DNA of 64,000 nt from Paludibacteraceae bacterium (lineage in GTDB: Bacteria; Bacteroidota; Bacteroidia; Bacteroidales; Paludibacteraceae), in the NCBI GenBank assembly GCA_017454915.1, contig JAFTCC010000032.1, forward strand, positions 17,766 through 81,765, written 5' to 3'. How positions within the stretch are numbered: position 1 is the first letter of the stretch; every line of letters begins with the position of its first letter. Shown one piece after another: positions 9,348 through 17,042 of the stretch. Both the position numbers and the translations under genes were made by a program. The notes beneath the pieces are model-generated. The model searched no databases and was not told the origin of the DNA. It was given only the letters and a program-made list of their open reading frames with translations.

Positions 9348-9439
9348 TTTGCAAAGTTACGATTTTTTTTCAATTTATTCCCCTTGCTGCCAAAATGTCA
9401 GTAAAAAAGAATGAAAAATGGACTTTTTGGCATAAAATA

Positions 9440-9480
9440 CTGACAATTAGTCAGTTATGTGGCAGTGGCACTTACTTTGC
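9440..9480 (+). promoter_or_regulatory. Sigma-54 (-24/-12) promoter of hsp20, with upstream dyads
   Basis: TGGCAC at 9466-9471, five bases, then TTGC at 9477-9480 is a perfect sigma-54 core (GG at 9467-9468, GC at 9479-9480, 12 bases apart). Just upstream is an inverted repeat CTGAC-AATTA-GTCAG (9440-9454). Further up, TGCCAAAA (9388-9395) and TTTTTGGCA (9424-9432) form a second dyad. These are possible sites for an enhancer-binding protein. No sigma-54 activator gene was seen in this window. Confidence 0.7.
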
Positions 9481-9569
9481 CTAATATAGGGTGAACGCTC
9501 GTTAAAAAGAGTTGACAATAAAAATTAAAAAGTAATAAAACAACAATTAATAAATAGGAGGATACAATC

Positions 9570-9998
9570 ATGACACCTATCACAAGAATGAACCAAGCAT
9601 GGTTACCAAGCATTTTCAACGACTTGTTTGACAACAACTGGGCAACGGTATCAAGCACCACCCCGGCAATCAACGTCAGTGAAGACAAAGATAAATATGA
9701 GGTTGAGGTAGCAGCTCCGGGCATGACCAAAGACGACTTCCGCATCCATGTAACTCAAGACGGCGAACTCGTAATTGGCGTTGAGAAAAAGACGCAGAGC
9801 GAGGAGCACAAAGAAGATAAGAAATACTTGCGGCGCGAGTTTTCTTACAGCAAATTTGAGCAGACAATTGACCTGCCAGACAACGTTGAGCGCAGCCGCA
9901 TAAGCGCAAAAGTTAACGATGGAGTTCTGACCATCAGCCTGCCAAAGAAAACTGAAGAAGAAAAATCACGCTCACTGACCACCATCAACATCGATTAA
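9570..9998 (+). CDS. hsp20: Small heat-shock protein, Hsp20/alpha-crystallin family
   Basis: This 142-residue cytoplasmic chaperone holds unfolding proteins in a refoldable state. The N-terminal arm (MTPITRMNQAWLPSIFNDLF) resembles other Bacteroidetes Hsp20s. The alpha-crystallin domain runs from about residue 34 ('PAINVSEDKDKYEVEVAAPGM') to 130 and ends in the diagnostic A-x-x-x-G-x-L motif (AKVNDGVLTISLPKK). The tail has a short I-x-I-like end (TTINID). A purine-rich AGGAGG lies 6-11 bases before the ATG, unusually Shine-Dalgarno-like for this genome. It is monocistronic: the sigma-54-type promoter is about 90 bp upstream and a strong terminator follows. Confidence 0.95.
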   Translation: MTPITRMNQAWLPSIFNDLFDNNWATVSSTTPAINVSEDKDKYEVEVAAPGMTKDDFRIHVTQDGELVIGVEKKTQSEEHKEDKKYLRREFSYSKFEQTIDLPDNVERSRISAKVNDGVLTISLPKKTEEEKSRSLTTINID

Positions 9999-10048
9999 GC
10001 GGTTTTACAACGCTTGCAAGTTCATAGCTTCATACATTAACAAGTTTA

Positions 10049-10084
10049 GGGCTCGGAATTTTTCAGTTCCGAGCCCGCTTTTTG
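10049..10084 (+). terminator. Rho-independent terminator of hsp20
   Basis: GGGCTCGGAA (10049-10058) and TTCCGAGCCC (10067-10076) form a 10-bp stem with an 8-base loop, followed by GCTTTTTG. Confidence 0.85.
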
Positions 10085-10107
10085 TGTGGTATGGGGGTGA
10101 TGAAATT

Positions 10108-12204
10108 TTATTTCAGCCATTTGTCGAGCCATGCGAAGAATGTGCGTTGCCAAAGCACTCCGTTCTGCGGTTTGCTGACCCAGTGGTTCTCGTCGGGGAA
10201 GTAGAGCAGTTCTGCCGGCACTCCGCGCAGCACGGCGGCGTTGAAGGCTGCCATGCCCTGCGAATCGACTATGCGGTAGTCCTGCTTGCCGTGTATGCAG
10301 AGGATTGGGGTGTCCCATTCTCCGATGAAACGGTGCGGCGAGTTGGCATAACTGTTTTGCGCGACTGCGTTGTCCTTCTCCCAATATGCTCCGCCGAGGT
10401 CCCAGTTGACGAACCACATCTCCTCTGTTTCTACGTATTGTTGCTCGAGGTTGAAGATGCCGTCGTGTGCTATGAAGGCTTTGAAGCGTTTCTGGTGATG
10501 CCCGGCAATCCAATAGACTGAGAAACCTCCGTATGATGCTCCCACACACCCGAGGCGGTCGGCGTCAACGTATGGCTCGGTGGCGAGGCTGTCGATGGCG
10601 GTGAAGTAGTCGCGCATGTTCTGTCCGCCGTAGTCTTTTGAAATCTGCTCGAGCCATTGCTGTCCGTAACCGTAGAGTCCGTGGCGGTTGGGGGCTATGA
10701 TGACGTAGTCGTTGGCAGCCATGATTTGGAAGTTCCACCTTGTGCTCCAGAATTGGCTCACGGGGCTTTGTGGACCGCCTTGGCAGTAGAGCAGGGCGGG
10801 ATATTTTTTATTGGGGTCGAAGTCGGGCGGCAGTATAATCCAGCACTGCATCTGCTCGCCGTTGGTAGTGGTGAGCCAGCGCTCGCGGACTTCTCCCATG
10901 TGGAGTTGGTCGAGGATGTGTTTGTTCTCAAATGTGATTTGTGTCTGCTCTCCTGAATTGATGTCGATGTTGTAGAGTTCGTTAGGCATTGACATGCTGT
11001 GACGCAGTCCGGCGAGGTGTCCGTCGTTGAGCAGCCCTATCCATGCGTAGTCGTGCACGCCTTGTGTGATTTGGCGTATTTGCGGGTTGCGCAGGTCGGT
11101 GAGTTGGTAAACTTGGCAGGTGGCGTGCTGCGTTGATGTGAAGAATAGCCCGTCGGACGTTTTGTTCCAAATCATTGCTTCGACGCTCTGGTCGAAGTTG
11201 GCGAAGAGGTCCCATTTTTCGTGGCTCTGCAGGTCCATCACGTAGAGGCGGTTTTTGTCGGACTCATATCCGTCGCGCTCCATAGACTGCCATGCAATAT
11301 ACTTGCCGTCGGGCGAGAATAGCGGGTTGATGTCATAGCCCATGTTTTGGTCGGCGGTGTCGAGTTTGCAGAGGTTGACGGTTTCGCCGGTTTCTATCTC
11401 GTAGAGGAATATGTCGGAGTCTGTTGAGAGCGAGTACTCTTTGCCGGTTTTTTTGCGGCAGGTGTACGCTATGAATTTGCTGTCGGGCGAGAAGTCGAGT
11501 TGTTCCATGCCTCCCCACGGGCGCATGGGTGACTCGAATAGTGTGCCTTCGAGCAGGTCGGTAGGCTCTCCGAGTTTTGAGCCGTCAAACGGTGCTACAA
11601 AGGGGTGGGGGATTTGGTCAACCCACTCGTCCCAGTGGCGGTACATCAGGTCGGTTACTATGCGTCCCTCGGCCTTGTCGAGGTCGGGATAGATGTCGGC
11701 GGTAGTTGGTCCGTTCTGCACTGTTGCGATATATAGCAGTTGTTTTTCATCAGGTGAGAAGCGGAAGTCCTCCACGCCGTCTTCCACGTCGGTAAGTTGA
11801 GTGCTCTTGCCTGTTTCCGTGTCAAGTATGTGGACTTGCGGCGCTCCGCTTTCTGCACTTAAATATGCTATGCGTTTGCCATCGTTGAGCCATTGCGCGC
11901 AGTGCTCCGAAGTGTTGGTGCGCGTGAGGCGTTGGTTGTTATTGCCGTCGGCGTCAATAACGTAGAGTTCGCGGTTTGATTTGTTCTCTTTGACGTTGGA
12001 ATAAGTTACTCCATAGAGTATCCGCTTGCCGTCGGGTGATACGCACGGACCACTCATGTTGCCGAAAGCCCACAGCACTTCGGGTGTTAGGCGGTGGTTC
12101 TCAATCGCGGGTTCGTTTTTGTCGCACGTTAGCGTTTCGGTCTTTTTCATTTCGCATGCGGTTAGGGCGAGCACTATGCCCGCAATTGTTAATAGTTTTT
12201 TCAT
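10108..12204 (-). CDS. S9 family prolyl oligopeptidase-like peptidase (lipoprotein)
   Basis: The product has 698 residues from the ATG at 12204, where a lipoprotein signal begins (MKKLLTIAGIVLALTAC). The frame extends 14 codons upstream, but that start lacks a signal and would reach towards the dsbD-like gene. The N-terminal 420 residues form a WD40-like propeller ('SPDGKRILYG', 'SPDEKQLLYI', 'SPDGKYIAWQ'). The C-terminal 250 are an alpha/beta hydrolase with the nucleophile in GASYGG (Ser about 558), then Asp in 'KQDYRI', and His in 'DENHWV' (about 673). The family cleaves short peptides; DPP-type periplasmic peptidases are the nearest known relatives. It follows the dsbD-like gene by 23 bp, suggesting co-transcription. 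Confidence 0.9.
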   Translation of the reverse strand: MKKLLTIAGIVLALTACEMKKTETLTCDKNEPAIENHRLTPEVLWAFGNMSGPCVSPDGKRILYGVTYSNVKENKSNRELYVIDADGNNNQRLTRTNTSEHCAQWLNDGKRIAYLSAESGAPQVHILDTETGKSTQLTDVEDGVEDFRFSPDEKQLLYIATVQNGPTTADIYPDLDKAEGRIVTDLMYRHWDEWVDQIPHPFVAPFDGSKLGEPTDLLEGTLFESPMRPWGGMEQLDFSPDSKFIAYTCRKKTGKEYSLSTDSDIFLYEIETGETVNLCKLDTADQNMGYDINPLFSPDGKYIAWQSMERDGYESDKNRLYVMDLQSHEKWDLFANFDQSVEAMIWNKTSDGLFFTSTQHATCQVYQLTDLRNPQIRQITQGVHDYAWIGLLNDGHLAGLRHSMSMPNELYNIDINSGEQTQITFENKHILDQLHMGEVRERWLTTTNGEQMQCWIILPPDFDPNKKYPALLYCQGGPQSPVSQFWSTRWNFQIMAANDYVIIAPNRHGLYGYGQQWLEQISKDYGGQNMRDYFTAIDSLATEPYVDADRLGCVGASYGGFSVYWIAGHHQKRFKAFIAHDGIFNLEQQYVETEEMWFVNWDLGGAYWEKDNAVAQNSYANSPHRFIGEWDTPILCIHGKQDYRIVDSQGMAAFNAAVLRGVPAELLYFPDENHWVSKPQNGVLWQRTFFAWLDKWLK

Positions 12205-12227
12205 TATTGTCGTTTTGCTTGTTTCTG

Positions 12228-14153
12228 TTAGTTTGATGTTAGCCACTTCAGGAATTTGTCAGGGTCTGTGGTGAATGCGCACGGCGGGGCGATTACTTTA
12301 CCGTCGGGAGCCTGAATAATGAAGAAAGGTTGCGCGTTGGCGTAGTAACGGTGGCGTTGCAGGTAGCTCCACTTGTCACCGTATGTCTTGAGAGTGATGC
12401 TCTTGCCGTTTTCTGTTACGGTGATGGGCTCGTCAAGCTCGCGTTTGTCGTCCACCATGAGAGTCACGACGATGAACTCGTTGTCGAGGACCTGCTTTAC
12501 GCGGCTGTCCGCCAGCACTTTGCTCTCCATCTCGCGGCAGTTGACGCAGCCGTATCCCGAGAAGTCGATAAGCACGGTTTTCCATTCCTCTTGTGCCAGT
12601 TTCATGGCCTCGTCGTAGTCCGTGAGGTGCCGGTTTTTGTCGCCGTTGATGCTAAAGTCTTGTGGAGCTGCCGGCGGAGCAAATGCGCTGACGGCGTTTA
12701 CTGGTGCTCCCCACAGGCCCGGCAGCATATAAACTGCAAAAGCTATGGAAATAAGTCCGAGCATAAGCTCGGTGGTGCTTGCTCCCCTTGAGTCGCTGTC
12801 CTCATTTTTGAGGGTGATGATGCGCAGCAGATAAAGTCCCATGAGCAGGAATATGGCGAACCACAGGCACAGGAACATGGGCCTGGAAAGAAGTCCCCAG
12901 CCGTATGCCAAGTCTGCCACGGAGAAGAACTTGAGCGAGAAAGCGAGTTCAAGAAATCCGAGGCACACCTTCAGGCGTTGCATCCACTGCCCTGATTTCG
13001 GCAACTTTTGTGTTGCGGCAGGGAACAGTGCGCAAAGGCTGAACGGCAGAGACAGCGCAACGGCGAACCCTAACATTCCAACAGCAGGCGCAAGCAGCCC
13101 GCCGTCAGTGGCGGCTTCCACGAGGAGTGTGCCGATGATGGGGCCTGTGCAACTGAACGACACAAGCACGAGAGTGAACGCCATAAACAAGATGCTCACA
13201 AATCCGGCGGCAGAGTTGGCGCGCTGGTCGAGGCGGTTTGTCCACGAGGCTGGAAGAACAATTTCAAAGGCTCCGAAGAACGACAGGGCGAATACTATGA
13301 GCAGCGCAAAGAACAACAAGTTGAAGAAAGCGTTGGTGGCGAGGTTGTTGAGCGCCGATGCGCCGAAGATGACCGTGATAAGCAGGCCGAGCCCGACGTA
13401 GATGAGCACTATGGCAAGTCCGTAGAGCCATGCGTCGCGTCGTGCGTGACCACTTTCGCCACGGTGCATGAAGAAACTGATGGTCATCGGAATCACTGGC
13501 CACACGCACGGGGTGAACAGTGCGACAAGACCGCCGAGCAGTCCCATTAAGAAAATCCACCACAGGCTCAAACCTTTTTGCGGCACGTCACCGCCCTCAG
13601 GTATTTCTGCCGGCTTCCAAAATTCAGATGTGTCTGCCGCCGGAGCGCCAAAGTCAATGGTGTGGAACGCGCCTTCACCATCATCAACAGGTGCGGCACT
13701 CACGGGGTTTTCGTTGAACGAGAAATCATAGCGGTTGTTACTCAAGCAGCTGTTGCCGTCGTTGCAGACGTTGTATGCCACATATCCCTTGAAGTCAATC
13801 TTTTCGCCATTCCTTGGCAGCCGTTGTTCGATGGTCATGGAGTGTTCATAATAGGTGATGTCCATGTCGAAGTCCTCATCGAAGATTGTGATGGGTTTGC
13901 CTTTGACGTGCGGCGGCTCGTCAAGTCTCACGCCTCCGAGTTCTTCAAACTCGAGCCGTGTGGCAGACGGCCCGTCGTCAGGTGTGTTAATGTCATAGAG
14001 GTGCCAGCCGTCATCAATGGAGGCCGTGAGTCGCACAACTACATCCTTTGCGGTCGTGTCGGCTTGGAAAGTCCAGTGTACAGGGTTGTAAATCTGCGCC
14101 TGCATGAGCAGCCACACTGCAGCAAAGATAATTGTTAGACTAATTCTTTTCAT
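12228..14153 (-). CDS. DsbD-like thiol:disulfide interchange protein
   Basis: The 641-residue product carries electrons from cytoplasmic thioredoxin across the membrane to periplasmic thiols. Order of parts: signal peptide (MKRISLTIIFAAVWLLMQAQ), an N-terminal beta domain (about 20-170, 'VHWTFQADTTAKDVVVRLTA'), an eight-helix CcdA/DsbD core beginning 'GLLGGLVALFTPCVWPVIPM' with its first redox Cys, the partner Cys in 'VLVSFSCTGPIIGT', and a C-terminal thioredoxin domain with the active site GYGCVNCREM. All redox Cys are present. Length is normal for the Bacteroidetes form. It is the first gene of a likely two-gene unit with the S9 peptidase. Confidence 0.92.
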   Translation of the reverse strand: MKRISLTIIFAAVWLLMQAQIYNPVHWTFQADTTAKDVVVRLTASIDDGWHLYDINTPDDGPSATRLEFEELGGVRLDEPPHVKGKPITIFDEDFDMDITYYEHSMTIEQRLPRNGEKIDFKGYVAYNVCNDGNSCLSNNRYDFSFNENPVSAAPVDDGEGAFHTIDFGAPAADTSEFWKPAEIPEGGDVPQKGLSLWWIFLMGLLGGLVALFTPCVWPVIPMTISFFMHRGESGHARRDAWLYGLAIVLIYVGLGLLITVIFGASALNNLATNAFFNLLFFALLIVFALSFFGAFEIVLPASWTNRLDQRANSAAGFVSILFMAFTLVLVSFSCTGPIIGTLLVEAATDGGLLAPAVGMLGFAVALSLPFSLCALFPAATQKLPKSGQWMQRLKVCLGFLELAFSLKFFSVADLAYGWGLLSRPMFLCLWFAIFLLMGLYLLRIITLKNEDSDSRGASTTELMLGLISIAFAVYMLPGLWGAPVNAVSAFAPPAAPQDFSINGDKNRHLTDYDEAMKLAQEEWKTVLIDFSGYGCVNCREMESKVLADSRVKQVLDNEFIVVTLMVDDKRELDEPITVTENGKSITLKTYGDKWSYLQRHRYYANAQPFFIIQAPDGKVIAPPCAFTTDPDKFLKWLTSN

Positions 14154-14175
14154 GTTTATTGTTAATTATCAAATG

Positions 14176-14206
14176 CGAAGTTACGGAAAAAAAAGCAGAT
14201 GGCAAA
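14176..14206 (-). promoter_or_regulatory. Promoter of the dsbD-like operon
   Basis: On the minus strand, TTTG (14206-14203), 19 bases, then TAACTTCG (14183-14176), one mismatch from TAnnTTTG. Start of transcription is predicted about 15-20 bases before the ATG at 14153. Confidence 0.6.
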
Positions 14207-14395
14207 ACTTTTTTTGTCATGGCAGCGACTTCCCTTTTGGCAGCACCAACAAAGAGCAGAGAATATGGATATATTATAACGGCGAATGAGCAAATGATTT
14301 TTTTTGTGTTCAACAATTCAAGACAAATCGGTCATTAGGCCGACAACAAGATTTCTCATTTCTAAACTTTCCATATACATAATTTCGCAATTATG

Positions 14396-14485
14396 GCACG
14401 CTTTCAGCGTGCATAGGTGAGTTGATTCCACATCCGCAGGTTGCATAGCAACCTGCGGTTACTGAAAGGACACGCTTTCAGCGTG
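14396..14485. repeat. REP-like triple-hairpin cassette in a gene-free stretch
   Basis: The 556-bp gap between the dsbD-like and WYL genes holds no convincing ORF. It contains three hairpins in a row: GCACGCT-TTC-AGCGTGC (14396-14412), an 11-bp stem CCGCAGGTTGC / GCAACCTGCGG with loop ATA (14434-14458), and CACGCT-TTC-AGCGTG (14471-14485). The two outer hairpins share one sequence. This is the layout of REP/BIME elements mobilised in trans by REP-associated tyrosine transposases; none is encoded here. From 14490 to 14709 the plus strand is G/T-rich with no clear feature. Confidence 0.65.
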
Positions 14486-14709
14486 ATAGTTGTGGATTGC
14501 AGTGCGCAACAATGTGGAACGCCGAGGGAGTGTGAGGAGAAAGGATGTGTCGGGTGGATTATGGGTGTTGTAGTTGTGATTTGAGTTGTGCGGAGATTGT
14601 TGCGATGATGAAACCACGGAGTGTGGAGTACTGCTTTGCGCGTGAATGGGGTGTGAGGTTCTTTGTCTTCTTGAGGTGCTTTTTGTATTCTTTTTTGGGC
14701 CGATTTGGG

Positions 14710-15654
14710 TTAAATGCCATATTTGTCTGCCATACTCTTTACCAGCCATATAATTTCCTCTCTCACGTATTGAGGCGACAAGATTTCAACTTCGTTGCCC
14801 ATGGATAGAATGTGTTGAATGAAGTCGTATGATGGCATTACTTTTACTGTAAAGATGGAGTAGTCGCTATACTTTTCCACTTCTCGTTGTGATTTGTGGA
14901 GCGGTAGTGAGCGGATATATTGTCTTCGATGGTTGATGTCGCTGACTTTCAGGCGTATAAGTTCTGTGCTGAAGTCTTCATGGTCAACAATGATTCCAAA
15001 AGCGTCGTCGAAGTACGATTTGGCTGAAAAATCGCATGGAATCTTGAACTTTTCGTCAGTCGCTTCAAGCCGTTTTATTCTGTCGAGTGCGTAGCGGCGA
15101 ATATGCCTTTTGCTGGCGTTGTTATTGTTTTCAGGGTCGTTTCGGTCCACGCCTATGATGTACCATCGTTGTTTGAATATTTTGACGCAATAAGGTTCCA
15201 GCATTATTTCTTGCGGCATGTCGTCGTAGAAGTCTTGATAGACCATGAGTATGATATGATTATTTTTCATGGCTTCCAGAATTTTTAACAGATAGGTGTT
15301 GCCAGACGGCACAGGCTCGTAGAGCACCCTCTCGCGCAGATTTTTGCTGTCTTGCAGCAGGTTGTTGACGGCAAAAGCCGATAGCAGCCAGTCTTTGATA
15401 TTGTCTTTCTCCAACCATTCTCGGTTGCCGATGCGGTACCTGTATCCGTTGCGTGCATCAGATGAAATTTCGATGCCAAATGTTTCCTCTATCGCCCTTA
15501 GACAGTCGGCGAAAGTCCGTTTGGGCAGTGCCGTCCCTTGCGAGTTGACATCGGTCTTTGCCCATTCTTCAACAAACTCGCTATAGGTCATGCCCCGAGG
15601 GTTTTCATATAGTTTTGTCAGAATCCAGATGTGTCTGCGTAAGTAATCTTTCAT
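14710..15654 (-). CDS. WYL-domain transcriptional regulator
   Basis: The 314-residue product has an N-terminal winged helix-turn-helix (about 1-75, 'LPKRTFADCLRAIEETFGI') and a WYL domain (about 130-220) with 'ILMVYQDFYDDMPQEIMLEPYCVKIFKQRWYIIG'. A C-terminal WCX-like part follows. WYL proteins are usually repressors that sense nucleic acids or small ligands and often regulate defence loci or neighbouring accessory genes. Its neighbours here are the broken nuclease and the tiny-gene operon upstream on the same strand, separated by a terminator, so a regulatory link is only a guess. Both ends look complete. Confidence 0.88.
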   Translation of the reverse strand: MKDYLRRHIWILTKLYENPRGMTYSEFVEEWAKTDVNSQGTALPKRTFADCLRAIEETFGIEISSDARNGYRYRIGNREWLEKDNIKDWLLSAFAVNNLLQDSKNLRERVLYEPVPSGNTYLLKILEAMKNNHIILMVYQDFYDDMPQEIMLEPYCVKIFKQRWYIIGVDRNDPENNNNASKRHIRRYALDRIKRLEATDEKFKIPCDFSAKSYFDDAFGIIVDHEDFSTELIRLKVSDINHRRQYIRSLPLHKSQREVEKYSDYSIFTVKVMPSYDFIQHILSMGNEVEILSPQYVREEIIWLVKSMADKYGI

Positions 15655-15716
15655 TTTTTTTGAGTCAGGAGCCAGGAGTCAGTAGTCAGTAGTACTTAAA
15701 AAACTCATAAAAAGGA

Positions 15717-15757
15717 AGTGCTACTCTCGATTTATAATGAAAATAGGGAGTAGCACT
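15717..15757 (-). terminator. Terminator downstream of the nuclease pseudogene
   Basis: AGTGCTACTC (15717-15726) and GAGTAGCACT (15748-15757) form a 10-bp stem with a 21-base loop. On the minus strand it is followed by TTCCTTTTTATGAG. A short repeat 'GTCAGTAGTCAGTAGT' lies at 15679-15694 just beyond. Confidence 0.6.
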
Positions 15758-15762
15758 ATCTG

Positions 15763-16284
15763 CTATTTGTTGTAAATCCTGTGTTTTTCGTCTTCTGAGA
15801 ATGCTTTGAAGCGTGCCTGCCAGTGTTGTGATTTTTCAGCGTCAAACTGCTGGCGGTCGATTTCTGATTCATCGTCAAAATGATGCAGAATGCTGAAGTT
15901 GCCGTCGCCTTTGTGTTCTGCCCATGTGAGTTCGGCAAGTGGCGAGTCTTGGTGTTGTCCGATGTTGTGGAGTTCGTATGGGTCGCCGTTTTGGTCGCGC
16001 GGCGGAAAACCTTCGCCAATCAGGTCCACATTGTTGTATTGTGCCCACTCTTCGTATTTTTTGAGCCCCTGCTGCGGCGAGTCACGCAGCCATGTATTTC
16101 GCCGTATGGAATAGTCGCTCCAGTCGATGTCTGTGCGGCACAGCGCCCATCTTCCGCCGACCTTTCAGGCCTGAAGTCCGGTGCGCATATAAATCTCTGC
16201 CTCTGCCATTGAGCCGATGTGTCGGATAATCTCCTCTGGCCAGCATGTCCGTTGACGGATAGTGTTTTGTTCTTGAGTAGTCAT
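15763..16284 (-). pseudogene. HNH/EndoVII (LHH-type) nuclease gene interrupted by one TGA
   Basis: From the ATG at 16284 the frame reads MTTQEQNTIRQRTCWPEEII and on to 'AEIYMRTGLQA', then TGA at 16167-16165, and continues in the same frame without any shift for 134 more codons: 'KVGGRWALCRTDIDWSDYS ... GDPYELHNIGQHQDSPLAEL ... EHKGDGNFSILHHF ... EIDRQQFDAEKSQHWQARFKAF' to a stop at 15763. The second part matches the LHH group of HNH/EndoVII toxin nucleases; the signature Leu-His-His is Leu-His-Asn here, and the later E-H-x(5)-N-x(2)-I-L-H is intact. The whole 174-codon frame looks like one gene with a point nonsense mutation. Internal restart at the GTG or ATG codons after the stop could still make the nuclease part. 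Confidence 0.75.
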
Positions 16285-16356
16285 GATATGGTATGATAAA
16301 AACTGTTTGTAAAGGTAGTGCTTCTATTCCAATTGAGCAAATGGGTGTTGTCCCCC

Positions 16357-16390
16357 AAAAAAATCGGGAGTATAAACTTCCGATTTTTTT
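16357..16390. terminator. Bidirectional terminator
   Basis: AAAAAAATCGGGAG (16357-16370) and CTTCCGATTTTTTT (16377-16390) pair around a short loop, with A and T runs on both sides. It ends the tiny-gene operon on the minus strand. Confidence 0.8.
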
Positions 16391-16403
16391 GTGCTAAGTA
16401 TCA

Positions 16404-16592
16404 TTATTTATGAATAAGTTTACATATCCACCTCCACAGCGGCAGCGGCATATAGGAATGCTCATTGGTCATGTTACCGCAACGTGGGCAGGGGACTGGC
16501 ATAGACATAATAGTCGCATTCCATTCAATGTCTGGCGCCTCAAAGCGCATGCCGCATGCCCTGCATACAAATTGTGTTTGTCCTCTGTACAT
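16404..16592 (-). CDS. Small zinc-ribbon protein
   Basis: The 62-residue product has two Cys pairs, FVCRACGMRFEAPD and VPCPRCGNMTNEH, in the C-x2-C ... C-x2-C arrangement of a zinc ribbon of the FmdB/rubredoxin-like type. It ends in a Trp-rich basic tail (PLPLWRWICKLIHK). It is the last of four small minus-strand genes with gaps of 53-62 bp and is followed by a strong terminator, so it is probably co-expressed with them. Function unknown; nucleic-acid or protein binding is possible. Confidence 0.65.
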   Translation of the reverse strand: MYRGQTQFVCRACGMRFEAPDIEWNATIMSMPVPCPRCGNMTNEHSYMPLPLWRWICKLIHK

Positions 16593-16645
16593 TGTTGATA
16601 ATTTTTAGTTTTTGTTTAATCCTCATTTCTTTACAAAGTTGTTAT

Positions 16646-16783
16646 CTAAATGCCTGGACGGTTCATTTTATCCCTGATGTCTTTGAGAGGGTCGGATTGT
16701 TTTTTCTTGGAAAATGCGTCGATTATTGCTTTTACGATTGTTCCTACTGTTCCCAATGGTGCTGGATCTTTGAAAATAATCAT
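16646..16783 (-). CDS. Tiny protein C (45 aa), unknown
   Basis: The frame starts at ATG 16783 and encodes 45 residues beginning MIIFKDPAPLGTVGTIVKAI and ending in KMNRPGI. Residues 10-25 form one hydrophobic helix (TVGTIVKAIIDAFS), followed by a basic-acidic tail (KKKQSDPLKDIRDK). There is no signal peptidase site and no Cys. It is third in a row of small genes on the minus strand, after a GC-rich hairpin. No family was recognised. Its size, spacing and helix-plus-charged-tail design match the two genes before it, which argues that it is real. Confidence 0.5.
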   Translation of the reverse strand: MIIFKDPAPLGTVGTIVKAIIDAFSKKKQSDPLKDIRDKMNRPGI

Positions 16784-16800
16784 AATGATGAAGTTTTTAT

Positions 16801-16829
16801 GCCCTGCGGCGCGGTGTGCGTCGCAGGGC
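16801..16829 (-). terminator. GC-rich hairpin inside the tiny-gene operon
   Basis: GCCCTGCG (16801-16808) pairs with CGCAGGGC (16822-16829); GCGC/GCGT inside can extend the stem to 12 bp. On the minus strand it is followed by ATAAAAACTT, a weak U-tract. It may be a partial terminator or an mRNA processing/stability element that sets the ratio of upstream to downstream gene products. Confidence 0.5.
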
Positions 16830-16836
16830 GGGTTAA

Positions 16837-16980
16837 TTACTTTTGGTTGTTGTTTGATGTGTTGCTGCTGGTGCCAAGGGCTTTGCCCAAGTCTTCCTTA
16901 CCGCGTCGGCCGAGTTCAGTTGCTGTGCCTAATGCCAACAGACCGAGGGCAATTTTTACTAATCCTTTTGCGAGTTCCAT
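16837..16980 (-). CDS. Tiny hydrophobic protein B (47 aa), unknown
   Basis: The frame starts at ATG 16980 and encodes 47 residues beginning MELAKGLVKIALGLLALGTA. A hydrophobic, Gly/Leu/Ala-rich helix covers about residues 3-21. A basic-acidic segment (ELGRRGKEDLGKALG) and a polar Ser/Asn tail (TSSNTSNNNQK) follow. It could insert into a membrane or form an amphipathic helix, as do leaderless bacteriocins and type I toxins, but nothing identifies it as one. It sits second of four small genes on the minus strand. Confidence 0.55.
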   Translation of the reverse strand: MELAKGLVKIALGLLALGTATELGRRGKEDLGKALGTSSNTSNNNQK

Positions 16981-17042
16981 GATAGAGTGATTTAATGTGT
17001 GACAAATAAGAGTTGATATGCCTATCGGCGTTTAACCATTGT

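Noticed and set aside
9455..9745. Minus-strand ORF overlapping the sigma-54 promoter and the hsp20 start
   Set aside because: It overlaps a strong promoter and conserved coding sequence, and shows no family-like motif.
14459..14749. Minus-strand ORF of 96 codons downstream of the WYL gene
   Set aside because: Low-complexity Ser/His/Asn translation crossing the REP-like hairpin and the WYL stop; looks like spacer.
15763..16284. Selenocysteine at the in-frame TGA
   Set aside because: Homologous nucleases have no Cys at this place as far as I recall, and no SECIS-like hairpin was seen right after the TGA.
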